A model generated the notes under the pieces. It was not told the origin of the DNA and did no database searches. It was given only the letters and a program-made list of their open reading frames with translations. From Botryosphaeria dothidea (lineage: Eukaryota; Ascomycota; Dothideomycetes; Botryosphaeriales; Botryosphaeriaceae), in NCBI GenBank assembly GCA_011503125.2, contig WWBZ02000082.1, forward strand, positions 2,914,001 to 2,978,000: a stretch of 64,000 nucleotides of DNA, in the 5' to 3' direction. Position numbers and translations under genes: made by a program. Positions within the stretch are counted from its first letter, which is position 1, and each line of letters starts with the position of its first letter. Positions 20,461 through 33,449 of the stretch are shown in pieces.

Positions 20461-23400
20461 ATGCGGCAGCAGACATCCATGACCGCGCCAGCGACTCCGA
20501 AGAGCAAACCCGCAACGCCCGCCGACAAGCAGAAGCCCGCCAAATCTCCGCTCGTCCTGGGCAAGGGCCCGGGCCCCATCGACAATGCAAAGATAAAGGC
20601 CAAGATCGAGAAATGGCAAGCTGCGGGCGGCGGCGCCATCACCGTTGTCGACCCGCCCTCCACGCCAGGGTCGGAAAAAGAGGGCGCGGCAGCCAAGGAT
20701 GCGGATAAGAGCGAGGAGGCCAAAGAAGCGGCTGAGCCGGATGCTGCTGCTGAGGCGGGCGACGGCGAAGCGGTGGCAGCGGTGGCAGCGAAAGAGAAGG
20801 ATGCCGCGAAGCCCGCTCCGGCCAAGTCGCCCTCGCCGACCAAGAAACAGCAGCCCAAGCCGAAGGCGAATGACCTGGATCAGGAGCTGCAGGCCGCCGT
20901 GACCCCGAAGAAGCGCGTCGTCAGTGACGGCCACTGGCGCAAGAGCCGGTCGCCGCCGAAGGACAAGCCGACCGGTTGGGTGCGTCCGGCGGTCAAGAAG
21001 GTCCAGGTGCCGAAGCCGCCGGAGGAGAAGGAGGAGCCGAAGAAGAGTCCGCCGAAGATACCGATATTGCCCAAGCCTGTCTATGCGCCTGATGGTAAAC
21101 GGGTTGCGGCCGTCCGCAGGCGGCGGAAGTCTACAGTCTCAAAGAGCAGTGAAGAGGACGAGCTGTCGGACTTGGAGCCAGCGCCACTCAGAAAATCTCG
21201 CAGAGAGGATAGATTCCTGCCGAAAGAGAAGTCAGACGAGCCGCCGAAGGTACTAGAGCCAGCACCACTCAGAAAATCGCGCAGAGAGGATAGGCTCCTG
21301 CCAAAAGAGAAGCCGGATGAGCCTTTGGAGCCAGCACGGCCGCGTAGGGAAGATAGATTCATGCCCAAAGAGAAGCCGTACGAGCCGCCTTCCAGCGGCA
21401 ATCGTGTGAGAGATGCTATCAAAAAACACGAAGCGCTGGCCCGAGGAGAGATCCTGGATGATCCGCTACCAAAGAGAAGGTCTGTGCGGAAGGCAAAGAG
21501 CAACTACGGTGAAAGTGAAAGGAAGCCCGATGAGAGCGCAAGCGAATCTCCAGCGCGTGGTGCTCGGTCAGAAGATGAGCTTCGAAGGAGGAGAAAGATG
21601 AGGAGGCGCACAATCGGTTCCAAAGAAGAGGTCTCAAGCCTGCCACCAGAGGAAGATCGGCCAGCAGCAGAGAGGAGACGCAGTCGCCGCAAAACTCATA
21701 GGACACTTTCCCCCGAGCCTGGAGACACGCCAGCTGCCACTCAGTCTGCGCCTGTGACCCCTCAACCCGCCACTCCGACAACAGGTGATAATGCAGAGGC
21801 TCCGACGGAGAAGGTCTTTGGTAGTCGCGTTGAGGCATGGCTGTCCTGCACACCGGATCCGTTTGTTGAAGGTAAAGACGGCAAGGATAAGGACAAGGAA
21901 CGGAGGAGAAGCTCGAGGCGCTCATCGTCGAGCACGGAGGGGTCGACGCTGCTCTCTGAGGAGAAGCGTGGTGAGAAGGACCCTGGAAGATTACAGGAAT
22001 CGCCTTCTCCGCGTCATGGCAGCAGCAGGAGGCGGAAACACCGCCGCAGAAGCTACGACAGCCAAGATGAATCGGTGCTGTCCGACGACAGGCACCGAAG
22101 AAGGTCATCTCACACGCCTACGCCGGATGAGGACAATCTTATTACTGTGGAGTACGACGACTCGACCATTCTCTCTACTTCTACTCCATCGTCTCTTAAG
22201 CGCAGGCCAGCACGCCGTGCGTCCGAATCTCCAACCAAGACTCGCCCGTCTCCAGTGCCAGCAACTATTCCGGAGGATGAAGTCGTCTCATCAACCGCCA
22301 CGTCTTCCGTTGACGCATCGAAAGCCGATTCGCCAGACATGACGCCTCGTCCCCGCAATTCCATGCGGCGTGAGTTCCCGACAACGGGCAGGAAGTTGTC
22401 GACCATTGCGTCAGTAGAGACGTTCGACTCCAAGCGGAAGCCTTCCAGAACAGTTTCTCAAGGATCCGACAATACCATTCATCCAGACGATGCTATCAAG
22501 GAGGACTCGCCAGCCGACGACTCCGGAAAGCTTGCAGATACTATGTCGATCATGACCGGAATGACTGGCATGACTGCTCGAAGCAGGAACAGCACAAGGC
22601 GCCGGCTTGCATCGCATGCAGATCTCATCTCTGTTCTATCTATGCCTGAGCGCACCAATTCGAAGAGCAAGAGTATTGTGTCTGCGCGCAGCATCCGCAC
22701 GAACAAGAGCAGATTGGCCACCGCGACAATGGAAGATTTGATGAAAGAGCTTCAATCCGACGAGTCAAAGTACATGCGCGAGCTGAGGACTCTCGTGGAC
22801 GGGGTTATTCCCGTTCTGCTCACGTGCGTGCTGTCGAAATCAGAATCAGCCGTCACAGCTGGACTCTTCAGCAAGACGGGAGGCCCAGGCGAAAGCACCA
22901 AGATCACGAAGCCAATTGTGGAGATGGGGGTTGCTCTGGAGCGCCTCAAGACCCTGCACAAACGCATCCCCAAGGCTGAACCAGAGGCTCTGCTGTCATG
23001 GGCACAGAGCGCGCAGAGAGTTTACGCAGATTACGTCAAGTCTTGGAGATTAGGTTTCCAAGATGTCGTCGTAAACCTTGCGCCCGCAAGTGACGATGAT
23101 AAGCCCGACAAGAAAGAGGATCAAGCGGATGCAGAGTCAACGATCGATGAAGGCATGCCACGCAATGAAGAGGGCTATGTTGTTGACGGCGACGGTGAAA
23201 GAGTCGACGTAGCCTTCCTTCTCAAACGGCCGCTAGTCCGCCTCAAATACCTCGCTAAGACCTTCAAGGGAATCAACATCCTCAAGCCATCCGACCGAGC
23301 AAACGACATGGCCGCCAGATACCAAGACTTAGTCACCCAAGCCCGGAAGCGGTCGAACGAAGAACGAGCGCGTTTGGAGGATGAAGCGGCTGCCAGCATA

Positions 23401-26400
23401 GACCCTACGAGAGCCAGGGATCCACGAAGCTTGGCCCCTCTAGCCGGCGTCAGCGTCGATGCGACCCGATGCGTGCGCGCAAGAGATTATTTCGACATGA
23501 CGCTTCTTCATTCAAGTGGACAGGAAGTCGATTGTAGGGTCGAGCTGTTGGTCCGCGATGACGCACCTGGACGAGGAACCAGCGGGGATCTCCTTCTATG
23601 CGAAGTGGACAATACAGGCCGGTGGCTGTTCTTCCCGCCGATCCAGCTCAGCCGCGTCTCGGCTCGCAATGGAGATCTCAAGGGCGAGATCGTTATCATG
23701 ATTCGTGGGCTCACCTCAGGTGGGGAGGAATGGCGGGAGCTAATCACTCTGCGTACCAACGACGAGGAGGTAGGCTTCGAATGGGTGCAAATGCTGGGTC
23801 TTACCCCAGTTCCTCACAAGGTTTCGAGGGGGCTGAGCTTCCGCGAGAAGCCAGCACCAAGACCTACAAGCAGTCACGGGTCTTCCTCTCTGTTGTCCGC
23901 TGGAACCGGATCCACACCGCCAATCAAGAGCAGAACCCCCAGCCCCCGCGAGATCGAGATTCCAATAGGTGAAAGGGCAGGCGAGTCGTCGAAGAAATGG
24001 GGCCGCGAGACTCCGGACAAGTCCAGGCCACTGTCACCAGAGACTGCTCCCAGTTCTGTGCTGAGCAGCGAAGTCGGCACCCTTGGCACAGGACTGAGCT
24101 CTGACGTGTTGTCGTCCGAGCCTGCAGAGTACGACGACTTGACCCCACGCAAGACGCGTCCACCACCCCTGCAGACCTCGTCAACAACTTGGACTGATGC
24201 GATGTCTAGGGCTGAGAGCCCGACAACCCCGACACTAAAGCGGTCCAAGGCCAAGCGCTATTCGCGGGGAGACCCCCGTCCGCCAAGGGGTTCCAGGGAT
24301 TCGAGCCTGGACCAAGAGCAAGTCACTCCAGAACGGCAGACGTCACGGCCTGCATTGCACTCTGAGCCTTCATATGCAACCACTTCGTCGTCCCTGACCG
24401 AAAGCTCGTATACGACTTCTTCGACGGAAAGGGGCGGCAAGGGAGGTTATAGTGTGTGGTATCCCCCGTCTGAGCCGGAAGACCTCAGTGACTACTCGGA
24501 TGAAGAGGATACACCGCAGCCTCGCCGCAGACTTACAAAGCGCCCTCCCGCCCAGCGGCGCACTTCTTCTGTACCCTCATTGGACCTTCCGAGTATCCCG
24601 AGACTGCGCAAGTCCAGTCAACCAGAAACACCGACCAAGGCAGACATGCGCGAGAACGAGATGCGCTCGGAGTCGCTACCCATTCACACGCCGTCTTCGG
24701 CACCAGCGAAACTACAGAAGAAACCGCCGCGCATGCCCGAGCAGGAGGTTGAGCCGGAATTGGAAGATGTGCCTCCACCACCTCCGCCCCACCGCACTCC
24801 AAGCCCGGTAAATAACACTCCTCCGCTTAAGATCACGCCTGTGCCCAGCTTCACTCCGCCAGCTCCAGGTCTCCGCCAACACAGGCGTACTTCTTCCCCG
24901 TTGAAGCACGAATACCAGCCATCGACATGCACCGAGTCTTCCGGCGACGATAGCGAGCTTTCCTTCTCAGATGATGTCGGCTCTCAGTACTCAGAGTCTT
25001 CTGAGGACGATCTTGAAGCTGACGACGTCGCTCCTCTCGGTCCACTACCCCCAATGGATCCCCAGCGTCAATTCCCTAGGCCTTCGCCGCCGCAGTCTGC
25101 TTACGAACCCGGAACTGCTACTCTAAGCCCCTCTCAGTCTGCTTCCCAGGCTCCGTACAGAGCTGTGCCGCCAACTACTACCAAGCCGAACAAGACAGTC
25201 GCCAATATCTTCGCTTGGTCAGATACTGGCATGTGGGATGCTCTTCATCCCGACGAGTGCAGCATCGTCATCACTCCGGGTTTGATTGAAGCATTTGAGA
25301 TGGGTCCGGAGCACTCAAAGGACTTCATCACTGAGGACGAGCAGAATAAGAGACCGCTTATTGCATTCGAGCTTACACCACTTGTCCCTCTTCGCCGAGG
25401 AACAGCTCTGGATATCTCCATTCGCTCCCCGCCAACTGCCAACTCCAGGATCCGTACAAGTGCCAACATTATGTTCCGCTCGCGCTCTACTGAAGAGTGC
25501 GAGGCCCTGTACAATTTGATCAATAGGGCTCGCATCAACAACCCGACGTACATCGCTCTTCAGAACGCTCGTGGACCGCACGGAGAAGACACCTGGGCCG
25601 CGGCTATGGATCGTCGTAACGCAGAGCGTACAGAGGGAAGCACTACTGGAGGAAGCAGCTGGTGGGGCAGCTTGGGCCGCAGGAACAGCTACCGTGCCAA
25701 AACTTCCCGTGCTATCAGCACATCAGCTGGAACAACGAGCAGCGTCAACACAATCGGCAGTGCTTTCTCAGCCCTCAAGCGGTTCAGTGGCACCGGCAAG
25801 CTGTTCAATGCCGCGAGGGGCAGCATGTACTCATCGAACCAGGATAGCCACAGCCGCAGCACCGATTCGCTCAATGGTGAAGTTGAAACAAGCCCCGGCA
25901 CTTCACCACGCCTGCCCAATACGTCAGACGATCCGACACTTGATCCGCAGGGTATGCCTCTCGGAATCATGAACACGAAGATCAGGCTGTACGCACGCGA
26001 ATCTCAGCAGAAATGGCGGGACATGGGTGCTGCGAGATTGTCAATCATGCGCCCCTCGCGGCCCTCGTCGCCAAACGCCAACCCTTACGTTAGACAGGGT
26101 CAGGGTAGCCCTGGTCAACGCAATCCGGAGGCAGAGAAGCGCATTGTTGTGCTCGGCAAGACTAAGGGCGAGACTCTGCTCGATGTCACTCTTGGCGAGA
26201 GTTGCTTCGAGAGGGTTGCGCGAACGGGTATTGCGGTCAGCGTATGGGAGGACACCGTTGGCACGAACGAGGAGGTTGGAGGCATTCCTGCGATCGGAGG
26301 CTTGACCGGCACGAAGGCGAGGGTGTACATGATTCAGGTGAGTGTCCCCTTTTCGACAAAATGTTTGGTGTTTCAGGACCTCCGTGATTTGTTAACAGTT

Positions 26401-26468
26401 TCTTGCAGATGAAATCTGAACGCGAATGCGCGTACTGCTTCTCCTTGCTTGGCAAGCTGCGGTACTAG
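20461..26468 (+). CDS. giant DH/PH-type (RhoGEF-like) protein (about 1978 aa)
   Basis: Two exons: 20461-26337 and 26409-26468. The last intron (GTGAGT...GCAG) joins RVYMIQ to MKSERECAYCFSLLGKLRY. Residues 1-750 are disordered, basic and Ser/Arg-rich. They include GKGPGPIDNAKIKAKIEKWQ near the start and a tandem repeat around residues 240-310. Residues about 755-975 resemble a Dbl-homology domain (LMKELQSDESKYMRELRTLV; FLLKRPLVRLKYLAKTFKG). A PH-like domain follows at about 1000-1113. After a second long Ser/Pro region there is another beta-rich domain at about 1580-1695 (IFAWSDTGMWDALHPDECSI). A further conserved block closes the C-terminus at about 1893-1978. DH domains activate Rho GTPases, but I cannot confirm catalytic residues; it may be a scaffold. 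An alternative start is M at 20479. Confidence 0.8.
21175..21392 (+). repeat. three-copy tandem repeat inside the DH-PH gene
   Basis: The protein unit PAPLRKSRREDRFLPKEK followed by a DEP-like tail occurs three times with small changes (third copy PARPREDRFMPKEK-like). The nucleotide copies are also close, so the expansion is fairly recent. It lies in the disordered N-terminal half. Confidence 0.85.
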
Positions 26469-29400
26469 GCGACCATTTCGAATAGTGCAGCACCGCCACG
26501 AACCTTCCCCTGCCTCCAAGTTTTCATCCTGGACGATGGATTTCATGCGTTTTAGGGGCGAGAGCGGCATGAAGTTGTTTGTTGCTCCATCCATGCGCGC
26601 CCGCCTCCTTGGTTCTCGTCCGATGATACAATTCAATTCAGCCACTGAGAACCTGCAACGTTACGACCCGCCACCCTTTGCGAAACACCGGCGCGAAAAA
26701 TGCTGCGTATACGATGCGAACTTCTATATTCATCTTCACTATAGACCTTCCCTTCTTCGCTTCTTTGTACTGAAGCTCGGTCCCTCTTGTAGCGTAATCC
26801 TTTTCGGCAGGACGCCTACTTTATTTTCTTTCTCTTTTCGGCATGATGGCATTCAGACTTGCATACTACCTTCTCCTCTTCCTTTTGCATGGCAACAGGG
26901 ATGGCATTAACTTTCCTTTGTTCTTCCGTTTGCTCGGTCAATGGTGGCTCGTTTGGATCTCTCTTGCTTTTGGCCCTTTTCTTTCCCTTTTTGTTGCTGA
27001 ATTTTTTTTTAGCGAAGCGTGGGGTTATGGTCATTTTGATTGACGAGTTTTTTACTTTCTTTTTTTGTTTTTATTTTGAAGCATGGCGAAGCGGACGATG
27101 GTACACGTGATATGCACACATGAGGAGATGCACACACGGTGGTGGCAGTAGTGGGGTACTTCTCTAGCGGGCGTTTTGTGCGATAGCTACAGGTAATTTT
27201 CTTCTTTCTTCTTGCTCTTGCTTTTTGATGTTTGCGATATCCATCTCTGCCCTTTTGCTTTTTTTTTTTTGCTGCGTGGCTTCTCTGTAGCACATGAAAT
27301 GCGTCTCTCCCTCGTAATATTTGCTGGTGGCTGCGTGCGCGGTCGGCGGCTTGTGGTGCTCTTGCCTTTTGAAAGCGTGGTTGCCGAGCGGGTGTCGAGG
27401 AGTGGATGGAACAATGTGAATAATAGACACACATGTCATGAGCGGGCAACAATAATGTCTGGATGTTTGAATTTATCAAATCATACCTTCAACGATCTTC
27501 GGCCTTGTGATTGGCTGATCTGCTGTGATTGCTGGATCATTTCCACTCCTAGCGGTTGGGGCTTGCAACCGCAGACGTTTGATGAAGGTAATTCCACCAC
27601 GACGTTCGATGCAAGAAAACTTTTTGCTGTGCTCATTTTGCCGCGACGTTTGATGATGGGCAACTCGCGGTGTGATCTGGTTGCTGAGTGGTTGCAATGT
27701 GCTCTTAGGGCTGAAATTCTTTTTGTTTTTCGCAATCTTCCTTTGCGAGGATCGGCGAGGTGGAGATCGGCAACGTTATTGTTTGTCTCGTCTCCCGTGG
27801 AGATTGGATGGCATTTCGATCGCACTCTCTTTCTTTTTTTTTTTTTGCTTGTCTACGGGAGAGAATCGTGATCGGCTGCGATCAGACCAATAGGCCTATC
27901 GAGCCGCAGCCCTACGGTGCGAAGCAATTTCAACGCTGCGTTGGAAGATGTTTGGGAAATACGGGCGATGACGATGGGTACGCTTGAAACTGCTGCGGCG
28001 GGTCTATCCGGATGAGGGGCTTATGTAACCGCTTCGTCAACAGGCTACAATAATACAACGAAGGTCCCAGCAGGGAGGAGATTTTGCTCATCTCCGGCCT
28101 GTTTGGGTGCGCTGCGGGCAGTCGTCGGTAGCGGAGGTCCGGATGGGGTGTTCGGCCCCTTTGATTTCGGTTTGCATGTCATATCTTTCTGGCCGGAACG
28201 GCTGGACATGCCGATGAACAGGTGCAATGCATCAAGAGCACGTGAAGTGGAAAGAAGTACGGTGTTGTTGTGGCGAGGAGGCATTCGATCATTTCATTTC
28301 TTGCTGTTCTACCTACCTACGTTGTTGGAGAGGCGTGGTTGGAATGTGTTGACGAGGATTTTTGTCGGCTCATTGGTCGCGCGCTGGATGGAGAGAAGAC
28401 GTGGCGAGAAGCATAAAAATGGAGGAAGCCCAAGGCTGCCGCAAGGATTCGGGAAGTAAGTTTTGGCTTCGCCAATAATAGTAAGATTGATTTATTGATC
28501 ACGGAGGTGAATGCTGTGCTTTAAGTTTCCCGCGAGCCTGGGAAGAGCTGCAAAGTGAGGATTGCGCGGATGGACGCACACGGTGGCTCGTGACTTTGGC
28601 GACGGTGCAGTGGACAGCTCGTACTTGCGGGAGTGGCTGCTGTCATCTTGCGCTTATTAGCTGGCCAGCTAGCTAGCATGCCCTGTGCTGAGGACTAGGC
28701 GACATGCTAGACAACGGAAAGGAACCAGTGAAGCACAGGGACAGGGCAGAGGCTGGGTAGGGAGCTCAATGATGCAGGGCGTTGAGCTCCGCATTCATTG
28801 TGTGATAGCTGCAGTACAGTAGGAGTGGAACCCGTCGGGGGTGAAATTTGAAATTATAGTTCGCGGCTTCCAGACAAGGATATGAAGGGAGATAACAGGC
28901 GCGAATAGTCGGATGAGATGACATTCGATGCTATGACAGCTGGCGATGGATCTGTGGACACTTGCTCGGACGACAGAACTAGTTCGATGGCGAGGAGACG
29001 GCGGCCTGGCGGATTAAGCTGGTACGCTGCGTACGACGGTGCCACGGCTGCGCTCACGGGCGACTCGGCTAGCCTTACGATGGAAGCGTTATCGCAGCGC
29101 GGGCGACTCTTGCTGGATCGGGTAAGAAGGTGCTCCCAAAGTGGACTCCTCGCTTCCAACTGATCCTGGCGCCATGCAGGTACCCTGCGTCAAGTCACAG
29201 AACCACTGTTTCCTTGCGGAAATGGATGCTGTACGTCCAATGGCCTTGCATGCTAGATGCTGCAGGCCGACTCACGTGGAGCAGATGGGAAGCCAACGAT
29301 ATCGCAACGTGCCACGGTACGCACGCACAAGCGCCAGCGTGGGTTCCGCGTGTACCAACCCTTACTTGGAGACGCTGTGCTTCCCCGCTCTGGCTGCGCC

Positions 29401-31216
29401 GCGAGAAAGCCGGGACGCGTTGCACGGTAAGCTTCCACTGGCGCCAGCAATGGTGGGAGGGCACGGTCGATGGTTCGCGGACGATAGGCGCATCGGAAAA
29501 CAGGGTCATACTGCTCAACGTGGTGGTTTTCGTCGTGTTCGTCGCCGGTGGCGAGATGCTTCAATTCTCGTGCGGCATTGCACTGCGTGCGGGCCGGCTG
29601 GTGAGGGAGATTCCGGGTATTATGGAAAAGCCAAAAGCCGGGAGAGGTTGCCAGACCGTGTATAAACGGTTTCTTCCCTTTTGCTTTTCCTTGCTGCACC
29701 GTGCGGAAGCGTCAATTTCTTGCAAGGCGGGCCGTTTCAGGATGGGCCGTGAGTCCTGTGACTCGGTGGCCTTGCTGAGAGAGTTGGACCAGGTTTGTGC
29801 CTCGGACGCGGTGACGTCGACATGACCTCCGTCTGGCGCCCAGCCAGGGAATGCCAGCGCATCCAAGCAAGAAACGCAGCACAGCTTGTTGTAGCTTGCT
29901 CTGCAGCGGCACGCGCGCGCGGCCTGCCGGGCGTTCGCAGCGGGCGCTGGCTGCTGCTGCTGCTGCTTTTGCTCGGCTGCACCGCTTCGAGGAGCGAACA
30001 TGAACTATTCGGCGCCAGAAGCTTTCCTCTTCGAGGGCGGATGAGATCCACCTCGCTGTGCTCTCGGTTTGATCAGCGCGTAGCGAGCGCCCCAAGCGAG
30101 CAGGCCTTGCTCCTGCAGCTGCCGAGTGTCCGCCAGCTGCCCATTCATTCGCCTACAACGCCCGCGACAGTCCGGCCTCCCGGGCCCGACAATGCCTGCG
30201 CTTGCCCCGATGAAACGCGCTTGGCCTGGACGACGTAAAACGACCCTCGCAGGCCCAGTGCCAGCGTCAGCCTGCCTGCTCTAGCAGCACCCAAGCCGCC
30301 GCCGGCCACGGGGCCCGAGGGCCCCCCGTTAGCCCCCTCGTGGCGGGTCGCGCAGCAGCTGAAGCCTGAGCATGCCCGAGCCTGAGCTCAGCGCGTGGGT
30401 GGTGGCAGTGGGGCGGGGGGAAATGAGCAGCCACAGCTTCAAGAAGGCTTCCACGATGCAGATCTGGGCCCGCTCTGCCTCACCTGTCAACCATGGCCCC
30501 GAGCTCCTCAAGCCCGCCACACCCAGCGTCTGCCTCTCCGGTCTTCCCGTCGGAATTTCCTCCCTATCCTTCGCCCAATCCTATTTGCCTGCTGCCAACT
30601 CAGGCCCAGAGCCCCTCCACCATCTTCCCGGTTTTGCACGCGCCTCCTTCCGCTGTTCTCCAACAAGCCAGCGGGAGCCCGGCGTGAGCGCAGAGGGCCA
30701 AAATAGCCTGCTGAGCTCAGCTGAAAACCCTCGAACCATTGGCACTGCTTAGCGGCTCCACCTCCCGCAATCCTCGAGCACGCACAAGACGCTGGCCTGT
30801 CATTTCATTCCAACGCCCAAGCTTGTTCTAGCACGCTTTCTTCCGCCGCACAGCCGCCGCCGAACCTGCTGCGCTACTTGCTGCTCTCCCGCCATTTTAT
30901 TTATACAAGGCTCAGGTCCCCCCCGGTTTGCCTTGCGTCCTCAACCGTGGCTGGCCCAATAATCCCTAATTCTCGCCCAATTACCTTGCCGTTACCCGTG
31001 CACTGGTAGACCGTTAGCTTGGCCCGCCCCGGCCTGAGACGCATTACCAGCATTGACCTGGTCAGCCCCTCAAGAGCTCGTTCCATCCAGATTGACTTGG
31101 CACTCAATATCAATGGCGCAAGCGCCAGTCCGATCAGTTCTCACCCTCAGCTTTTCTTAGAAAGAGCCGCCCGGCCGCTCTTGCTCTCCTCTCTGGAGAG
31201 GCTGTTGCGCGCAAAG
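26469..31216. other. gene-poor stretch of 4.7 kb
   Basis: 26.5-28.5 kb is T-rich on the plus strand, with poly-T runs at 27260-27271 and 27835-27846. From 29.8 kb the sequence becomes C-rich and pyrimidine-rich, as in a long fungal leader for the CBM48 gene. Open frames reach 231 codons, but overlapping frames on both strands and odd composition argue against coding. Confidence 0.5.
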
Positions 31217-33449
31217 ATGGGGGACGCTAACTCCACCACGCTCTTCACCTTCAGGATGTAAGATGAAACTTGCCCCTTTCGGTTGAAACACCCACTCACC
31301 CCTACTAGTGATGTTCCGTCTGGTGTCCGATCAGTTGAGCTGCTTGGATCATGGGACAACTTCACCCATTCCTACCGCATGGAGCGGGACCCTAAGAGAA
31401 GTTCTCGCCACTGGTATGGTATCTTCACCTTCAAGGATATCATTTGCGATGGAGAGGCCTACTCCGGTCCTGAGAAGAGGGAAGGTGGTCTGAAGATGGG
31501 AGGCACATATTGGTATCATGTAAGTATACGCACTTTGGAACCACTGACAACAGTGTTTCACTGTAACGAAGCCATACTCACTGACCTTGGCTCAGTACAT
31601 GCTGGACGGTGTATACGAATACCATGATGAGACCCAGCCCTTCACGACGACCTGTCCCCTCCATCTCGGCGAATGCGTCAATATCCTTGAGGTTCCCTAC
31701 GAAGAGAAATCGGATGACTTCGATTTCTCCTTTCCTCCGGCACCCGTTCTGACCCCAGCATTCACCATGGATCCAAAGGCTCGGTTCAGCACACCTCGTC
31801 CCAACAAGTTTGAGGCTCTTTCCAGGAAACCGGCTTCCCCGCCGCCGTCACCTTTCTTTCCGTCTCCCGTCACTCCCTCCTGCGAGGGCTCCAGTCGGTT
31901 GTCAGTTGCAACGGGTTCTGATCAAAGTAACTGGGCTGCTGCATCAGTGGGTAGCGATTCTCGACCGAGAACCAGCTATAGCCGACATGGCTTTCTGGAT
32001 CGACCCCTGAGCTCGCACGGTAGCGCTAGGCCAACGACTGCAGATGACCCCACTTTTGGGCCGGGGAATGCTCAGAAAACTCGACACCGGAATCTGCGTT
32101 CCAGACGGCCCGCGTCCGTCGCTCAGTCGGATCCCTCAAATGGACAAGTCAAGAGGTTAGGGTTCTCGCGTAATGATTCCGGCATTTCGGGTCAGGGTCT
32201 AAGCGGACGCAGGGACAACAGTGGGTCGCAAAACGACGTGTCGCTGCAGGTGGGACCTATTGAACAGCAAGACGAACAACAGAGCGAGCAGAGGCGTAAA
32301 GAGGTCCAAGCCCTGGGTCTTTCTGAGGACGTGCTATCGGAATCGGGCGCCACACTGGCATGCTGGAAACATAAGGAGTGTCTATTACGAAAGCGCAATG
32401 GTATCGCCAAGACGGAAGCTGCAAGACTTTTCCAACAGGATGCATACGAGCTGGTGGGCGCCTGGATCGAGCACACGACGATCGCATTGCTGGATGGAGA
32501 ATTCCCCTGGGACGCGGATGATCTCTCGATGGTTGGGTCCAAGTCTGACTTCTCGGACATTCTGGAGGGCAGCATTCCGGAAGAAACAGACGGTCTCTGG
32601 GCCGCCGAGAAGTTTCCTGCTTTTGAAGATACCCTGGCCCACGATGACACTTGGAGTTTCACCAGAGAAGGCACTCTGGCCCGCGTCGATGAAGAACCCA
32701 ACATGGAAACCGGATTCGAGGTTGAAGAGGATCCAGACGTTATAGGAGAGCCTCTCCATCGTTGCATTTCGGAGACGGAAAGATTCATAGACTCCTTCGA
32801 GCTACCCCCTGTGCTTACCCTCGACCCCAGCATTCAAGAGATCGGCCATACGCTAGCTCCACAAGTTTCCAACGAGGAACTAGTGGAAGATAGCTCAAGC
32901 ACGGGCCGTTTTATGGAGTCTTTTATCCTTCCTCCTCTGGACACTCAATTCGGTGCGATGGACAACTCATTTTCCAGCGATCCTGCGGAGTCACTCCACT
33001 CCGCTACTACCAATACGACTGTTGATCTTCCACAGTTGGAGGATTCGGCCATGCTCTCGTCCACATGCAGCAGCCCAGCGACGGAATCTTCGGCATGGGC
33101 CGAGTCTTTCCGCTTTTGGTCGGACCAAGACGTTGATGAAGACGCCTTGGAAGACTCTTATCTGGATTATTCATCTTCTGCCACTAGCCCAGGGCTGCTG
33201 CCTACGGTAACGCATTCCCGGACAAACTCCTGGTTCAGCACCAGCGGGTTCCAAGGATACAGCCTTCCGGAAGATCAGTATTCATCTCAGGCCACGCTTA
33301 CCAAAATTACGACGCAAGCCACCATTGTCCGGTCCGAGTCGCCACCGCTTCAGAACAAGTGCCACAGCACGTTGCGAGTGAACTCGGAGCTGGACGGTAT
33401 GGACACGCTAATGAACGAGTTTGGATTCCTCAGCGAGGCAGTCATATGA
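31217..33449 (+). CDS. CBM48 (AMPK-type glycogen-binding) domain protein (701 aa)
   Basis: Three exons: 31217-31257, 31309-31519 and 31596-33449. Splicing gives FTFRIDVPSGVRSVELLGSW and then DNFTHSYRMERD, followed by WYGIFTFKDI and GGLKMGGTYWYHYMLDGVYE. This covers residues 10-100 and is the CBM48 fold of AMPK beta subunits. The Trp of GSWDNF and the Tyr/Trp of TYWYHY stand where sugar-binding aromatics lie. The remaining 600 residues look disordered and acidic, with Ser/Pro-rich stretches and a repeated RFIDSFELPP / RFMESFILPP motif near residues 475 and 525. There is no kinase-interacting ASC domain, so this is not a plain AMPK beta subunit. A role in glycogen binding or SNF1 targeting is inference. 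Confidence 0.82.

Noticed and set aside
19806..20708. 300-codon plus-strand frame before and over the DH-PH gene start
   Set aside because: It overlaps the real gene in another frame for 250 bp, is rich in Arg, Pro and Gln, and has no domain.
27380..27420. possible tRNA start (GGTTGCCGAGCGGGT)
   Set aside because: Resembles an A box only; no matching T arm or acceptor stem downstream.
28661..28690. palindromic AGCTGGCCAGCTAGCTAGC string as a possible operator or mobile-element end
   Set aside because: Isolated, no second copy, target duplication or neighbouring transposase found.
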